IMG/VR virus record: IMGVR_UViG_3300013307_000054
Span: 1 to 20,654 of that record
Source of the DNA: a virus
Reading direction: 5' to 3' (one strand)
DNA length: 20,654 nucleotides
Position numbers and translations under genes: made by a program. The notes beneath the pieces were generated by a model. That model was not told the origin of the DNA. It saw only the letters and a list, made by a program, of their open reading frames with translations, and did no database searches. This document shows positions 1 through 6,425 of the stretch, piece after piece (positions within the stretch are counted from its first letter, which is position 1; each line of letters opens with the position of its first letter).

Positions 1-127
1 CGTCTTCGATCCAGAAGAAGAACTGGAGGATCTCCTCCCAAGCTGGCGCCAGATCAATGGCTGCCGCACCGAGCCGGTTGAACCGAGCTTTAGCCTGCGT
101 GATGCCGAAAGCCTCGATGCTAAACAT
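1..127 (-). CDS. Neck / tail-completion protein, HK97 gp10-like (partial)
   Basis: This gene is cut by the left edge, so only its first 42 codons are visible. The reading begins MFSIEAFGITQAKARFNRLG and continues with a segment containing DLAPAWEEI. That pattern (one basic helix, then D-x-x-PAW-x-x-I) resembles the N-terminus of HK97 gp10-like or Mu gpG-like morphogenesis proteins, which sit at the head-tail joint or tail terminus. The ATG lies five bases after the stop of the head-tail connector gene, with only a weak ribosome-binding site, so translational coupling is likely. Its position right after the connector supports a neck role. The family assignment rests on a short stretch and on context. 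Most of the protein lies outside the window. Confidence 0.55.
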   Translation of the reverse strand, partial: MFSIEAFGITQAKARFNRLGAAAIDLAPAWEEILQFFFWIED

Positions 128-131
128 CAGG

Positions 132-884
132 CTACCACCGCGTGCTCAGTCCGTAGGGAGGATACTTGGTGGTGTCAGGGAACGAGCCGACTGCTTGCTT
201 GCTCGGCGCTGTGCTGACTTGAGTTGGGTCTCCGCCCTCCTTGATGACCTGAACCTGTCTCGAGAGACGGGACAAATCCTCTTCGTACTCTTCCTTCAGT
301 TGCTTGTATGGCGAGCGGTCTGTGTTGACCTGCTCAGGGAAGTAGTCGAGCTCGATCTGCATTGCTACACGCTCAGCCACAACCGTAGAAGCGTCTTCCC
401 ACAGCTCACTAGGGATGTCCGTACCGATGACATTGGCTACATCGCCGATGTGCTCTACGATCAGGTGCATAACCTGTGTATCGGTTGGACGAGTGGTGGC
501 ATTGAACGTGCCGATCTCATTGCCGTACTGATCCCTTGTGCGAGAGACGATCTGGTCAGCAACCTCCTGAATGCTTGGGGTCCAGGGAAGCGTCGCAGGC
601 GCGACGTTCTGAATGGGCGCGAAGTAAAGGACGTCGCCGTTGGCGTCGAGGAAGGAAACGCGGTAGAATCCCTCCTGAAGAGTTGCATTGTCCGTCGTGA
701 AGGAACGCGCCAACGGCTCTGAGGGGTCTGTGTCCACTCCATCTGGCAGAGTTGAGATGTCGATAACCTCGATCTGCGTCCATGGCCCGTCAACGTTGTC
801 CGATTCCTCGACATGAATAACAGACCACGGTACACCGTCGTAACGCGGTGTGGGCCTGTAATCGGTGAACGAAACGACATACAT
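132..884 (-). CDS. Head-tail connector protein with N-terminal beta domain
   Basis: The protein has 250 residues and appears to have two parts. Residues 1-92 look like a beta-sandwich of Fn3 type (alternating hydrophobic strands, motifs VEESDNVDGPWTQIE and GFYRVSFLDANGDV). Residues 103-215 look like a helical gp6/gp15-type head-tail adaptor, containing PSIQEVADQI, PTDTQVMHLI, and ERVAMQIELDYFPEQV followed by SPYKQL. Adaptors of this kind form the ring under the portal. The C-terminal 35 residues are probably disordered. The start overlaps the stop of the repeat-protein gene by one base (TGATG), and AGGA lies about ten bases upstream. The connector call is by motif style and position and the Fn3-like call is inference. 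An extra beta domain on an adaptor is less usual. Confidence 0.65.
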   Translation of the reverse strand: MYVVSFTDYRPTPRYDGVPWSVIHVEESDNVDGPWTQIEVIDISTLPDGVDTDPSEPLARSFTTDNATLQEGFYRVSFLDANGDVLYFAPIQNVAPATLPWTPSIQEVADQIVSRTRDQYGNEIGTFNATTRPTDTQVMHLIVEHIGDVANVIGTDIPSELWEDASTVVAERVAMQIELDYFPEQVNTDRSPYKQLKEEYEEDLSRLSRQVQVIKEGGDPTQVSTAPSKQAVGSFPDTTKYPPYGLSTRW

Positions 885-2902
885 CAGCGTGCAATCCTCC
901 CCGATTGGCCGGCAGCAATACCAGTCAACGCAACATCTCGGTCGCCCGTTGTAGTTCTCGTGATTCTGCCGCCCGGTGCGTAGAGGATCCGCCCCGAGTC
1001 ATCTGTGAATGTGACGACTGCGGTTGGCCGTCCTGTGACGGACCCACTCACGGTTGAAGTGGCAAAGATGTTGCCGGCGAAGAAGGGTGAGAAGCTCAGC
1101 TGACCGCTCAACGTTGAGGTCGCGAGTATGTTTGCCGGAATGACTACCCTTAGAGCAACCAGCCTTCCCGAGACGGTGCTGGTAGCGTTGATCTGACCGC
1201 CCACGGTACGAAGACGCCTGATGCTTCCCGTCACAACGCTGGTAGCACTAACCAAGCCGCCGACGTGCCTGATCCTAGTCACGACACCGCTCACTACGCT
1301 CGTGGCGCTGATGTTGCCCGCCAGCCGGTGTACAGCCGTGACCCTGCCTGTGACGGAAGAGGTGGCGCTGATGGTAGCCGGAAGAATCGGCGCTGTGCCG
1401 AGCCTCTTGATAGAGCCCGTCACCGTGCTTGTTGCATTGATAGTTGCCGGCAAAATTGCACGACGTACGACAATCTTACCAGACACCGTACTCGTAGCGC
1501 TGATTGCGGCTGGCAGGATGGCCCTGCGAGCCACGATCTTGCCACTGACTGTAGAGGTAGCCGCAACATTCCCTACGAGAGCACGTCTGGCTGTTACTAT
1601 TCCTGAGACAACAGCCGTCGCAGCTACATTCCCCGCTATGCGGCGAACAGCTACGACTGCGCCGCTGACGGTACTCGTGGCGTTGATGTTGCCCGAGATG
1701 AACTTTCCTGCCGCGAGCCGCGTCACAGAACCAGAGACGGTGCTTGTGGCCAAGACGTTCCCCGGCAAGATACCCGCGATGCGCCTAATGGATCCACTCA
1801 CAACGCTTGTCGCGAGGATGTTGCCCGGCAAGATGCGTCGCCTAGCCGTGACGGATCCGCTCACCGTCGATGTGGCCGCTACGTTTCCAGCGACACGAGC
1901 GATCTTGTTGACGCGCCCCGAGACGGCGCTGGTGGCTAGGACTGTAGCCGCAACTATCGCCCTACGGACGGCCACAGCGCCCGAGACGACAGATGTCGCC
2001 AGGATGTTTGCAGGACGTACTGCACGGATCACACGCAGCGCTCCGCTCACTACGCTCGTGGCCGTGACATTGGCGGGCAGCACAGGCTTCAAACGCGCAA
2101 TCGTGCCGCTAACCGTGCTTGCGGCCGTAACTGTCGCAGGCGCAATTTTTCTTATTGCTCCGACAACGCCAACGACAGTAGAGGTTGCACTAATTGTTGC
2201 GGGGGTGATCGCACGCTTTACTACGATGGCGCCTGTAAGCGTTGAGGTGGCCGAGATCGTTGCCGGGGTGATAGCCTTCGGCCCTGCCGCAACGTGCATG
2301 GAAAGATCAGCAGGCGCCAGGAGGTATGAAGCGTTGCTTGTTGCGTCGTCTTCGGTGGTGCCGTCGTAAAACATCGTGTTGGTATAGGCAGTTGCCATCG
2401 ACTGAGTGCCGCTGCGGAAAACCTCCAGGACCAAGATGTCTCCGTCCTGAACTGCGGTGAGGTTCCCTGCACCGGGTGAATCCGTAACTGCGGTCTCGCC
2501 CGTGCCAACTTCCGCCGAGGTAGTCGCATTGGCTGCGCTGATGATGTTGGCGACCTTGGCCCCCGTACTTGGCCTCCACACGTACAGGTAACAAATGAAA
2601 CCGAAGTTCGATGCAGCGTTAGCCTCTGATCCGGCAAGGTGAATAGACCATGAGCCAGAGGGGATATTCTGTGCTGCTAGCGGTGGCGACACAAATCGGC
2701 GAAACCAATCTGTCTGCGCTGACGTGCTCGCAGCAGTTGTCAAGCTGACACTAGCCTGCGAAGTGCCGATCGTGTCATCCATCGCGCGAGCCGTAGATGC
2801 ACCCGTGGCTGTGACGGCTGGGGTGATTCCCGCATTGTTCGTTGCCCCAGGCATCGTCCCCGAGTCGGTCGATGTGGCGTCATGGAGGTAGAACTTCTGC
2901 AT
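884..2902 (-). CDS. Tandem-repeat virion protein, possible head or tail fibre
   Basis: The protein has 672 residues in three parts. Residues 1-205 form a Ser/Thr/Ala-rich domain with predicted beta strands (SGSWSIHLAG, FGFICYLYVWRPSTG, DGDILVLEVF), like small jelly-roll domains of virion proteins. Residues 208-626 hold about 20 tandem copies of a 19-24 residue unit, consensus I-L-P-x-x-I-x-ATSTVSG-x-I-x-x-R-R. A short tail of 46 residues follows. The regular Thr/Ser-Val-Gly pattern suggests a stacked beta-strand fibre. There is no signal peptide or membrane segment. It lies within the head/neck genes, overlapping the start of the connector and touching the preceding gene. A surface fibre or host-contact protein is inference; no enzymatic motif was seen. 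Confidence 0.7.
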   Translation of the reverse strand: MQKFYLHDATSTDSGTMPGATNNAGITPAVTATGASTARAMDDTIGTSQASVSLTTAASTSAQTDWFRRFVSPPLAAQNIPSGSWSIHLAGSEANAASNFGFICYLYVWRPSTGAKVANIISAANATTSAEVGTGETAVTDSPGAGNLTAVQDGDILVLEVFRSGTQSMATAYTNTMFYDGTTEDDATSNASYLLAPADLSMHVAAGPKAITPATISATSTLTGAIVVKRAITPATISATSTVVGVVGAIRKIAPATVTAASTVSGTIARLKPVLPANVTATSVVSGALRVIRAVRPANILATSVVSGAVAVRRAIVAATVLATSAVSGRVNKIARVAGNVAATSTVSGSVTARRRILPGNILATSVVSGSIRRIAGILPGNVLATSTVSGSVTRLAAGKFISGNINATSTVSGAVVAVRRIAGNVAATAVVSGIVTARRALVGNVAATSTVSGKIVARRAILPAAISATSTVSGKIVVRRAILPATINATSTVTGSIKRLGTAPILPATISATSSVTGRVTAVHRLAGNISATSVVSGVVTRIRHVGGLVSATSVVTGSIRRLRTVGGQINATSTVSGRLVALRVVIPANILATSTLSGQLSFSPFFAGNIFATSTVSGSVTGRPTAVVTFTDDSGRILYAPGGRITRTTTGDRDVALTGIAAGQSGRIAR
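1025..2281 (-). repeat. About 20 imperfect tandem repeats of ~63 bp
   Basis: This is the DNA encoding the repeat domain of the 672-residue virion protein. Each unit is about 60-66 bp and in frame. The best-conserved part encodes ATSTVSG or ATSVVSG, while the linker between repeats varies (RRILPGN, IRRVAGN and similar). Synonymous positions differ between copies, so the array is old rather than freshly duplicated. Because every unit is a multiple of three, gain or loss by slippage or recombination would keep the frame. Confidence 0.9.
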
Positions 2903-3225
2903 TACTCTCCACCTACAGGTTCAAGTTCCTCGTAGGTGAAAAGATCAGAACCACAACACGAGTGAAATTCAGGGGTCACCGGAACATCAAGCTCAGAGTC
3001 GATGCGCTCCTTGCCAAATTGCTTACGAAGCTCAGCAAGATGTTCGTGGTTCTTTACCTCAGCAAATACTCCGGGGATAGGCTCCACGATTGCCCCGATG
3101 AGACAATCACCCCGACGATCACACTGCCCACGAACGATCCAACGGCGTCCATCCGCTCGGCGATACCGGACGTATCCGGGCCGCTGCTCCTCGATGAACA
3201 CGTCTGGATCGCTCGTGGGCTGCAT
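2902..3225 (-). CDS. Hypothetical protein, Cys-containing, in head module
   Basis: The protein has 107 residues and I do not recognise a family. It begins MQPTSDPDVFIEEQRPGYV and contains a basic stretch (RYRRADGRRWIVRG), two spaced cysteines (CDRRGDC) and a Cys-Cys pair near the end (HSCCGSD). The N-terminal half suggests a small beta domain and the C-terminal half a helix (HEHLAELRKQFGKERI). The chosen ATG lies two bases after the previous stop with AGGA nearby; longer in-frame readings would run into the preceding gene. The stop touches the start of the repeat-protein gene. It is probably a minor virion or assembly protein by position only. The four cysteines could bind metal but the spacing is not classical. 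Confidence 0.7.
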   Translation of the reverse strand: MQPTSDPDVFIEEQRPGYVRYRRADGRRWIVRGQCDRRGDCLIGAIVEPIPGVFAEVKNHEHLAELRKQFGKERIDSELDVPVTPEFHSCCGSDLFTYEELEPVGGE

Positions 3226-3227
3226 GA

Positions 3228-3857
3228 CTAATCCTGCACCACCGTCATCGCGTTCTGCGCTAGCTGTGGTGTGTCGCCGGTGTTGATGGTCGTACTCGTG
3301 ACGGTACACCACTCGATGCCGTTGTCCGCAGACGTTCCTGCGTTGGCGTCCAACACACCCAGGTAGGTCACGGTCGGTGCCGTGCCTCCGGTGCTGGTCG
3401 CCCACGACTTCGCTGCATCACTCGGCCACGTCTTGGTGTACGTGGTCGTGCCGGAACCAGATGCGAAGATCGTCGTGTTGTTCGTCAGCGACAATCCCGC
3501 GTAGCTCGTATATGCAGCCTTGCCTGCCGTCGCGCCGTTGAACGTGTCGTCCAACGCCGACGTGTACAGGTGAACGAAGTACGGCGTCACAGCCGTGTAC
3601 GCTGTGGCGCCGTGAATGATGTCTTGGACTTTCTTGCTGATGTAGAACGAGAGGGAACCGGCCATCCGTACGATCCCCATCTGCTCCTCGGGTGAACGAG
3701 CCTTGAAGATGCGGTCGTACAGGCTCAGCTCATCCTTGTCCAAGAAGTCGCGGAAGATCTCGACGCCGTGCTTAGTCAAGACCCAGGGCGACGTTGGGAC
3801 GACGGGCTTGATGCGCGGGATGATGACCCCGCCGGGACTGACGTCGAAGTCCATCAC
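3228..3857 (-). CDS. Hypothetical virion protein, helical N-term and beta C-term
   Basis: The protein has 209 residues. The first 80 contain amphipathic helices (VEIFRDFLDKDELSLYDRIF, SPEEQMGIVRMAG). The rest is rich in Thr, Ser, Ala, Gly and aromatic residues (YFVHLYTSAL, AYTSYAGLSLTNNTTIF, TYTKTWPSDAAKSWA), a composition common in phage tail-fibre-like or decoration beta domains. The segment AYTSYAGLSL followed later by TPTVTYLG-type strands and NTGDTPQ resembles a domain seen in many phage minor virion proteins, whose precise role is unclear. Two start codons are adjacent: a GTG that overlaps the previous stop (GTGA) and the next codon ATG. The choice changes the protein by one residue. 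It probably works with the following repeat protein. Confidence 0.75.
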   Translation of the reverse strand: MMDFDVSPGGVIIPRIKPVVPTSPWVLTKHGVEIFRDFLDKDELSLYDRIFKARSPEEQMGIVRMAGSLSFYISKKVQDIIHGATAYTAVTPYFVHLYTSALDDTFNGATAGKAAYTSYAGLSLTNNTTIFASGSGTTTYTKTWPSDAAKSWATSTGGTAPTVTYLGVLDANAGTSADNGIEWCTVTSTTINTGDTPQLAQNAMTVVQD

Positions 3858-4255
3858 GCACCCACCTTGTGCTGATGCGTGTGCCCGCCCGTACTGGCCG
3901 CTACCTTGTCGGGCAGCTGCTTGAGGCGAGTGTTGGTGAGCTTCCCGCTGAGCGGACTCACCGCGCCCTCCTCGTAGTGCGGGTCATCGGGCAGAACGCC
4001 GAAGTGATGCTCGGCACCCTCGACGGGGTCGTCTGCGGTGCCGGCATATCCGGGCAGATCAGGGTCGACGTCCTGAGTGCCGACCATGTCGGCGAACTGC
4101 TTGTGATGCCTTTCGTTGTGCGATGGCTCACCCGGACCGATGAACACAAATGCGTCCCGTTCCGGATCGTATGCGATGGGCTCGTCAGCATGCTCACCCT
4201 CAGAAGCAAGCAAGTTGCCGTTCCCATCGCAATACATTCTGCCAGTGTATTCCAT
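3854..4255 (-). CDS. Hypothetical head-module protein, acidic and His-rich
   Basis: The protein has 133 residues and I do not recognise a family. It begins MEYTGRMYCDGNGNLLAS and is strongly acidic in the middle (DDPVEGAEHHFGVLPDDPHY), with many His residues and a basic, His-containing end (GHTHQHKVGA). It has no membrane segment or signal peptide. The ATG is preceded by a good ribosome-binding site (GGAGAAGGAG, then GCAAGC). It follows a pair of strong stem-loops after the upstream gene, so it may have its own expression level. Its stop overlaps the next start. Its position between the capsid block and the fibre-like genes suggests a small structural or assembly protein. Confidence 0.7.
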   Translation of the reverse strand: MEYTGRMYCDGNGNLLASEGEHADEPIAYDPERDAFVFIGPGEPSHNERHHKQFADMVGTQDVDPDLPGYAGTADDPVEGAEHHFGVLPDDPHYEEGAVSPLSGKLTNTRLKQLPDKVAASTGGHTHQHKVGA

Positions 4256-4273
4256 GCTTGCTCCTTCTCCTTT

Positions 4274-4333
4274 GTTGAGGGGCAGGAGTTGCTGTCCTGC
4301 CCCTCAACGCTGGATGACTAGCTCGGGCTAGTC
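4274..4333. other. Tandem stem-loops between two head genes
   Basis: Two perfect inverted repeats sit in the 72-base gap. The first has 14-bp arms GTTGAGGGGCAGGA (4274-4287) and TCCTGCCCCTCAAC (4295-4308) with a 7-base loop. The second has 7-bp arms GACTAGC (4316-4322) and GCTAGTC (4327-4333) around TCGG, and overlaps the TAG stop at 4328-4330. On the leftward transcript neither is followed by a U-tract, so a standard intrinsic terminator is not clear. They could be a weak terminator or an RNA-processing or stability element separating the capsid transcripts from the genes below. Confidence 0.75.
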
Positions 4334-4870
4334 GTCGTCGTCGTTCCCGCCACCCTGGCTTGCAGCTGCGAGCATGGCGTCCAGCTTGTTGGTCACGCCG
4401 GCACGCGGATCGTTCTCACGCAGGCGTGCCGCGTGCTCCTCCGCGTCCCAAACGCGCTGGATGTCGTCCGGGTTGCTTGCGTCGGCGAGGGCGACGGTGT
4501 CGTCCACGTTGAGCTTGTGCTCGACGATGTACGCACCGAGCTCCGTAGACGACAGCGTGCTCGTCTGCGGTCCCTCGTCCTCGACCTCCGCCTGACCTGC
4601 CGGCAGAGAGGGCAGCTGCTTGCCCTGGGCCTGTGCCAGCAGAGCCTCGTGACCCTGCGGGTACTCGCCCTTGCGGATGCCCTTCGCCTCTTCGTCCGTG
4701 AAGAACGCATCGAGCTCCTTGCCGCGCTCGAGGGACTTCTTGTCCGTGATGTCGACGTCATCGCCGTAGTGCGCGATGCGCTCCACACGAGACTGCGTCC
4801 CCGGCTCGACGTGAGAGTCCACGTCCTCGAACCAGGTGAAGAGACGATGCTTGATGATGACTTTGCTCAT
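4328..4870 (-). CDS. Capsid-adjacent hypothetical protein
   Basis: The protein has 180 residues. It starts MSKVIIKHRLFTWFEDVDSH and includes VERIAHYGDDVDITDKKSLERG and DAFFTDEEAKGI, then an acidic linker (QAEVEDEGPQ). A helical domain follows (STELGAYIVEHKLNVDDTV, RVWDAEEHAARLREND), and it ends with a poly-acidic tail GGGNDDDD. It lies directly after the major capsid gene and has a strong ribosome-binding site (AAGGAGGGACG before ATG). Genes in this place often encode head-tail adaptors or head-completion proteins, but no diagnostic motif is visible here. The acidic tail might contact a basic partner; this is inference. Strong stem-loops overlap and follow its stop. Confidence 0.75.
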   Translation of the reverse strand: MSKVIIKHRLFTWFEDVDSHVEPGTQSRVERIAHYGDDVDITDKKSLERGKELDAFFTDEEAKGIRKGEYPQGHEALLAQAQGKQLPSLPAGQAEVEDEGPQTSTLSSTELGAYIVEHKLNVDDTVALADASNPDDIQRVWDAEEHAARLRENDPRAGVTNKLDAMLAAASQGGGNDDDD

Positions 4871-4879
4871 CGTCCCTCC

Positions 4880-5977
4880 TTAGGTCAGGCCCGTGAACTT
4901 CAGGACCGCGAATGCGTTGTTCGCGTACATGAGCGGGCGGACCGAGGACTGCACCCAGGTCTGCTCCTTCCCGTTCGGGTCACGCCACGTCTCCGTGCTG
5001 AGCGGCTTCTCGACCCTCATCTCGCCGACCTGACCCTCCGCGATCGCGTAGGCGGAGCCTGCCGCGACACGGTTGGTCACGAAGATGTCGACGTCGTACG
5101 AGTCGAGGAGCGCACCCAGCTTGTCACCGTAGATGCCCTCGAGGTTGAACATTTCGTTCGGGTTCATGATCCACAGGTTGTAGTCCATGTCCATCTCTTC
5201 CTGCTCGGCGATGAGATCCGCCTTGGCGAAGTCCCGTGCCGGGAAGAGCGGCCAGTTGCTACCGCCTGCGTAGGTCGTGTTGACCGAGCCCCACGAGACG
5301 CCGGTCACCGTGCGGGCGTTCGCCGAGATGAACGCCTCCAGGATCTGGACGCCGCGCTGGTTGATCTTCCGAACGATGGTGTTGCTGAGCTGCCGCATGG
5401 CCTTGGTGAACTCGCTCACCAGGTTGCGGTCCCGTGCCTCGTCGAGGAAGTAGAACTTGGCGCCCCACTTCTCGACGACCGCCGCAACAGGCGCACGCCT
5501 GCTGAAGCTGACGATCGGGAACTCCGAACCCGGCTCCACACGCTCGACATCACGGTCGGCGTACAGATCCGGGTACACGACGACGTCGTAGATGACAGCG
5601 CCACCCGTCACCCCACCGGCCGACGCGAAAACACGGTCCACGAAGAACCGCTGACGCGTCAGATCGAGGACCATCGGCGTGATGACCCTGGTGGGCTGCT
5701 GGAGAGCGATGTCGATCGTGAACGTCGTTCCCGAGATCGTCGGCGCAGCCAACGGATTGATCACAGCGCCAGGGTACGGCGCAGCGGCAACCGGCGGGTC
5801 TCCGGCAGGCTCGAAGCGCGCAGCGGCAAAACCGTCTGCGGACTTGAGGCCCATCCGTGCGAACTCCGACCGAAGGAGCTCGGGATCGGCGCGACCGACC
5901 GCGACCATCTCTGCCAACGTCGGTAGCTCGATGTTGACGCGAGGGCCGTGGTCCATCGCGAGTGCTCTGTTTCTCAT
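4880..5977 (-). CDS. Major capsid protein
   Basis: The protein has 365 residues. It is called as the major capsid protein from its size, its place after protease/scaffold and decoration genes, and its sequence style. A helical N-terminus (ELPTLAEMVAVGRADPELLR) is followed by an extended region, FSRRAPVAAVVEKWGAKFYF and a helix EFTKAMRQLSNTIVRKINQR. A C-terminal segment (LWIMNPNEMFNLEGIYGDKL ... VDIFVTNRVAAGSAYAIAEG ... NNAFAVLKFTGLT) is typical of HK97-fold capsid P- and A-domains. The start is decided by a very strong site, AAGGGAGGAGGG, just before the ATG at 5977. A longer in-frame reading upstream would overlap the decoration gene and is rejected. The N-terminal ~50 residues could be a processed delta-like region, but no cleavage site is evident. 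Confidence 0.85.
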   Translation of the reverse strand: MRNRALAMDHGPRVNIELPTLAEMVAVGRADPELLRSEFARMGLKSADGFAAARFEPAGDPPVAAAPYPGAVINPLAAPTISGTTFTIDIALQQPTRVITPMVLDLTRQRFFVDRVFASAGGVTGGAVIYDVVVYPDLYADRDVERVEPGSEFPIVSFSRRAPVAAVVEKWGAKFYFLDEARDRNLVSEFTKAMRQLSNTIVRKINQRGVQILEAFISANARTVTGVSWGSVNTTYAGGSNWPLFPARDFAKADLIAEQEEMDMDYNLWIMNPNEMFNLEGIYGDKLGALLDSYDVDIFVTNRVAAGSAYAIAEGQVGEMRVEKPLSTETWRDPNGKEQTWVQSSVRPLMYANNAFAVLKFTGLT

Positions 5978-5987
5978 CCCTCCTCCC

Positions 5988-6425
5988 TTAGTAGAGTTCG
6001 ATCTCGAGGTCGAGACCTGTGCCCGCAACAGCCGGACCCACGTTTCGACCCACCTTGACGCCGGCAGCGAACGGGATGACTGCTCCCGTTGCGTCGACCT
6101 GGACTTCCGCGCCGGCACCAACTGCTGCGCCGGACGTGACGGGCACGATGGTTCCCTGCCCGCTGATGACGGGGACCTTGCCGTTGGCGACCTGGTCCCA
6201 CATGGCGACGCCTTCGACCGCCGCACCCGCTGCAGGCGGACCCGCAACGACGTAGTCGGAGCCGTCGTTCGTCGCCAACGGATCTGGAGCCAGACCCGCC
6301 AGACCGCCGGACTGACGCCCGGTGATCACGCCGACGAACTTCTTGCCGGTCACACCAGCGGTGCAGTGGACCGTGATGACCCGCGTGTAGGCAGCGGACT
6401 TGAGCGGAATGCACTCGTTGTTCAT
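5988..6425 (-). CDS. Capsid decoration / head-stabilising protein
   Basis: The protein has 145 residues, almost entirely beta-rich. It begins MNNECIPLKSAAYTRVITVH and continues with Gly/Ala/Val-rich repeats of the type AGVTGKKFVGVITG, GKVPVISGQGTIVPVTSG, AAVGAGAEVQVDATGAV and PAVAGTGLDLEIELY. This pattern (a barrel of short strands linked by AG turns) is typical of DUF2190-like or lambda gpD-like decoration proteins, which bind the expanded capsid surface and stabilise it. The gene overlaps the end of the portal-protease-scaffold gene by ATGA. It lies ten bases before the capsid start, the usual order scaffold, decoration, capsid. It is likely co-expressed at high level with the capsid. Confidence 0.75.
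   Translation of the reverse strand: MNNECIPLKSAAYTRVITVHCTAGVTGKKFVGVITGRQSGGLAGLAPDPLATNDGSDYVVAGPPAAGAAVEGVAMWDQVANGKVPVISGQGTIVPVTSGAAVGAGAEVQVDATGAVIPFAAGVKVGRNVGPAVAGTGLDLEIELY

Noticed and set aside
1025-2281. Regular ~63-bp repeats considered as a CRISPR array
   Set aside because: The units have no unique spacers between exact repeats; they are imperfect, in frame and encode a repetitive protein.
1221-2369. 382-codon plus-strand frame with repeats
   Set aside because: It mirrors the repeat protein encoded on the other strand. Its repeats are the reverse reading of the ATSTVSG units, and it has no good start site.
4274-4308. Stem-loop as a standard intrinsic terminator
   Set aside because: The stem is strong but has no run of U in either direction, so only a tentative structural element is reported.
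4433-5926. Long open frame on the plus strand, 497 codons
   Set aside because: It lies antisense to the major capsid gene and the gene after it, is very rich in Arg, Val, Leu and Asp as expected from reversed high-GC codons, and has no ribosome-binding site.
4880-6247. Longer start for the major capsid protein
   Set aside because: The extension overlaps the decoration gene with Arg/Ser-rich sequence; the start at 5977 has an excellent ribosome-binding site.
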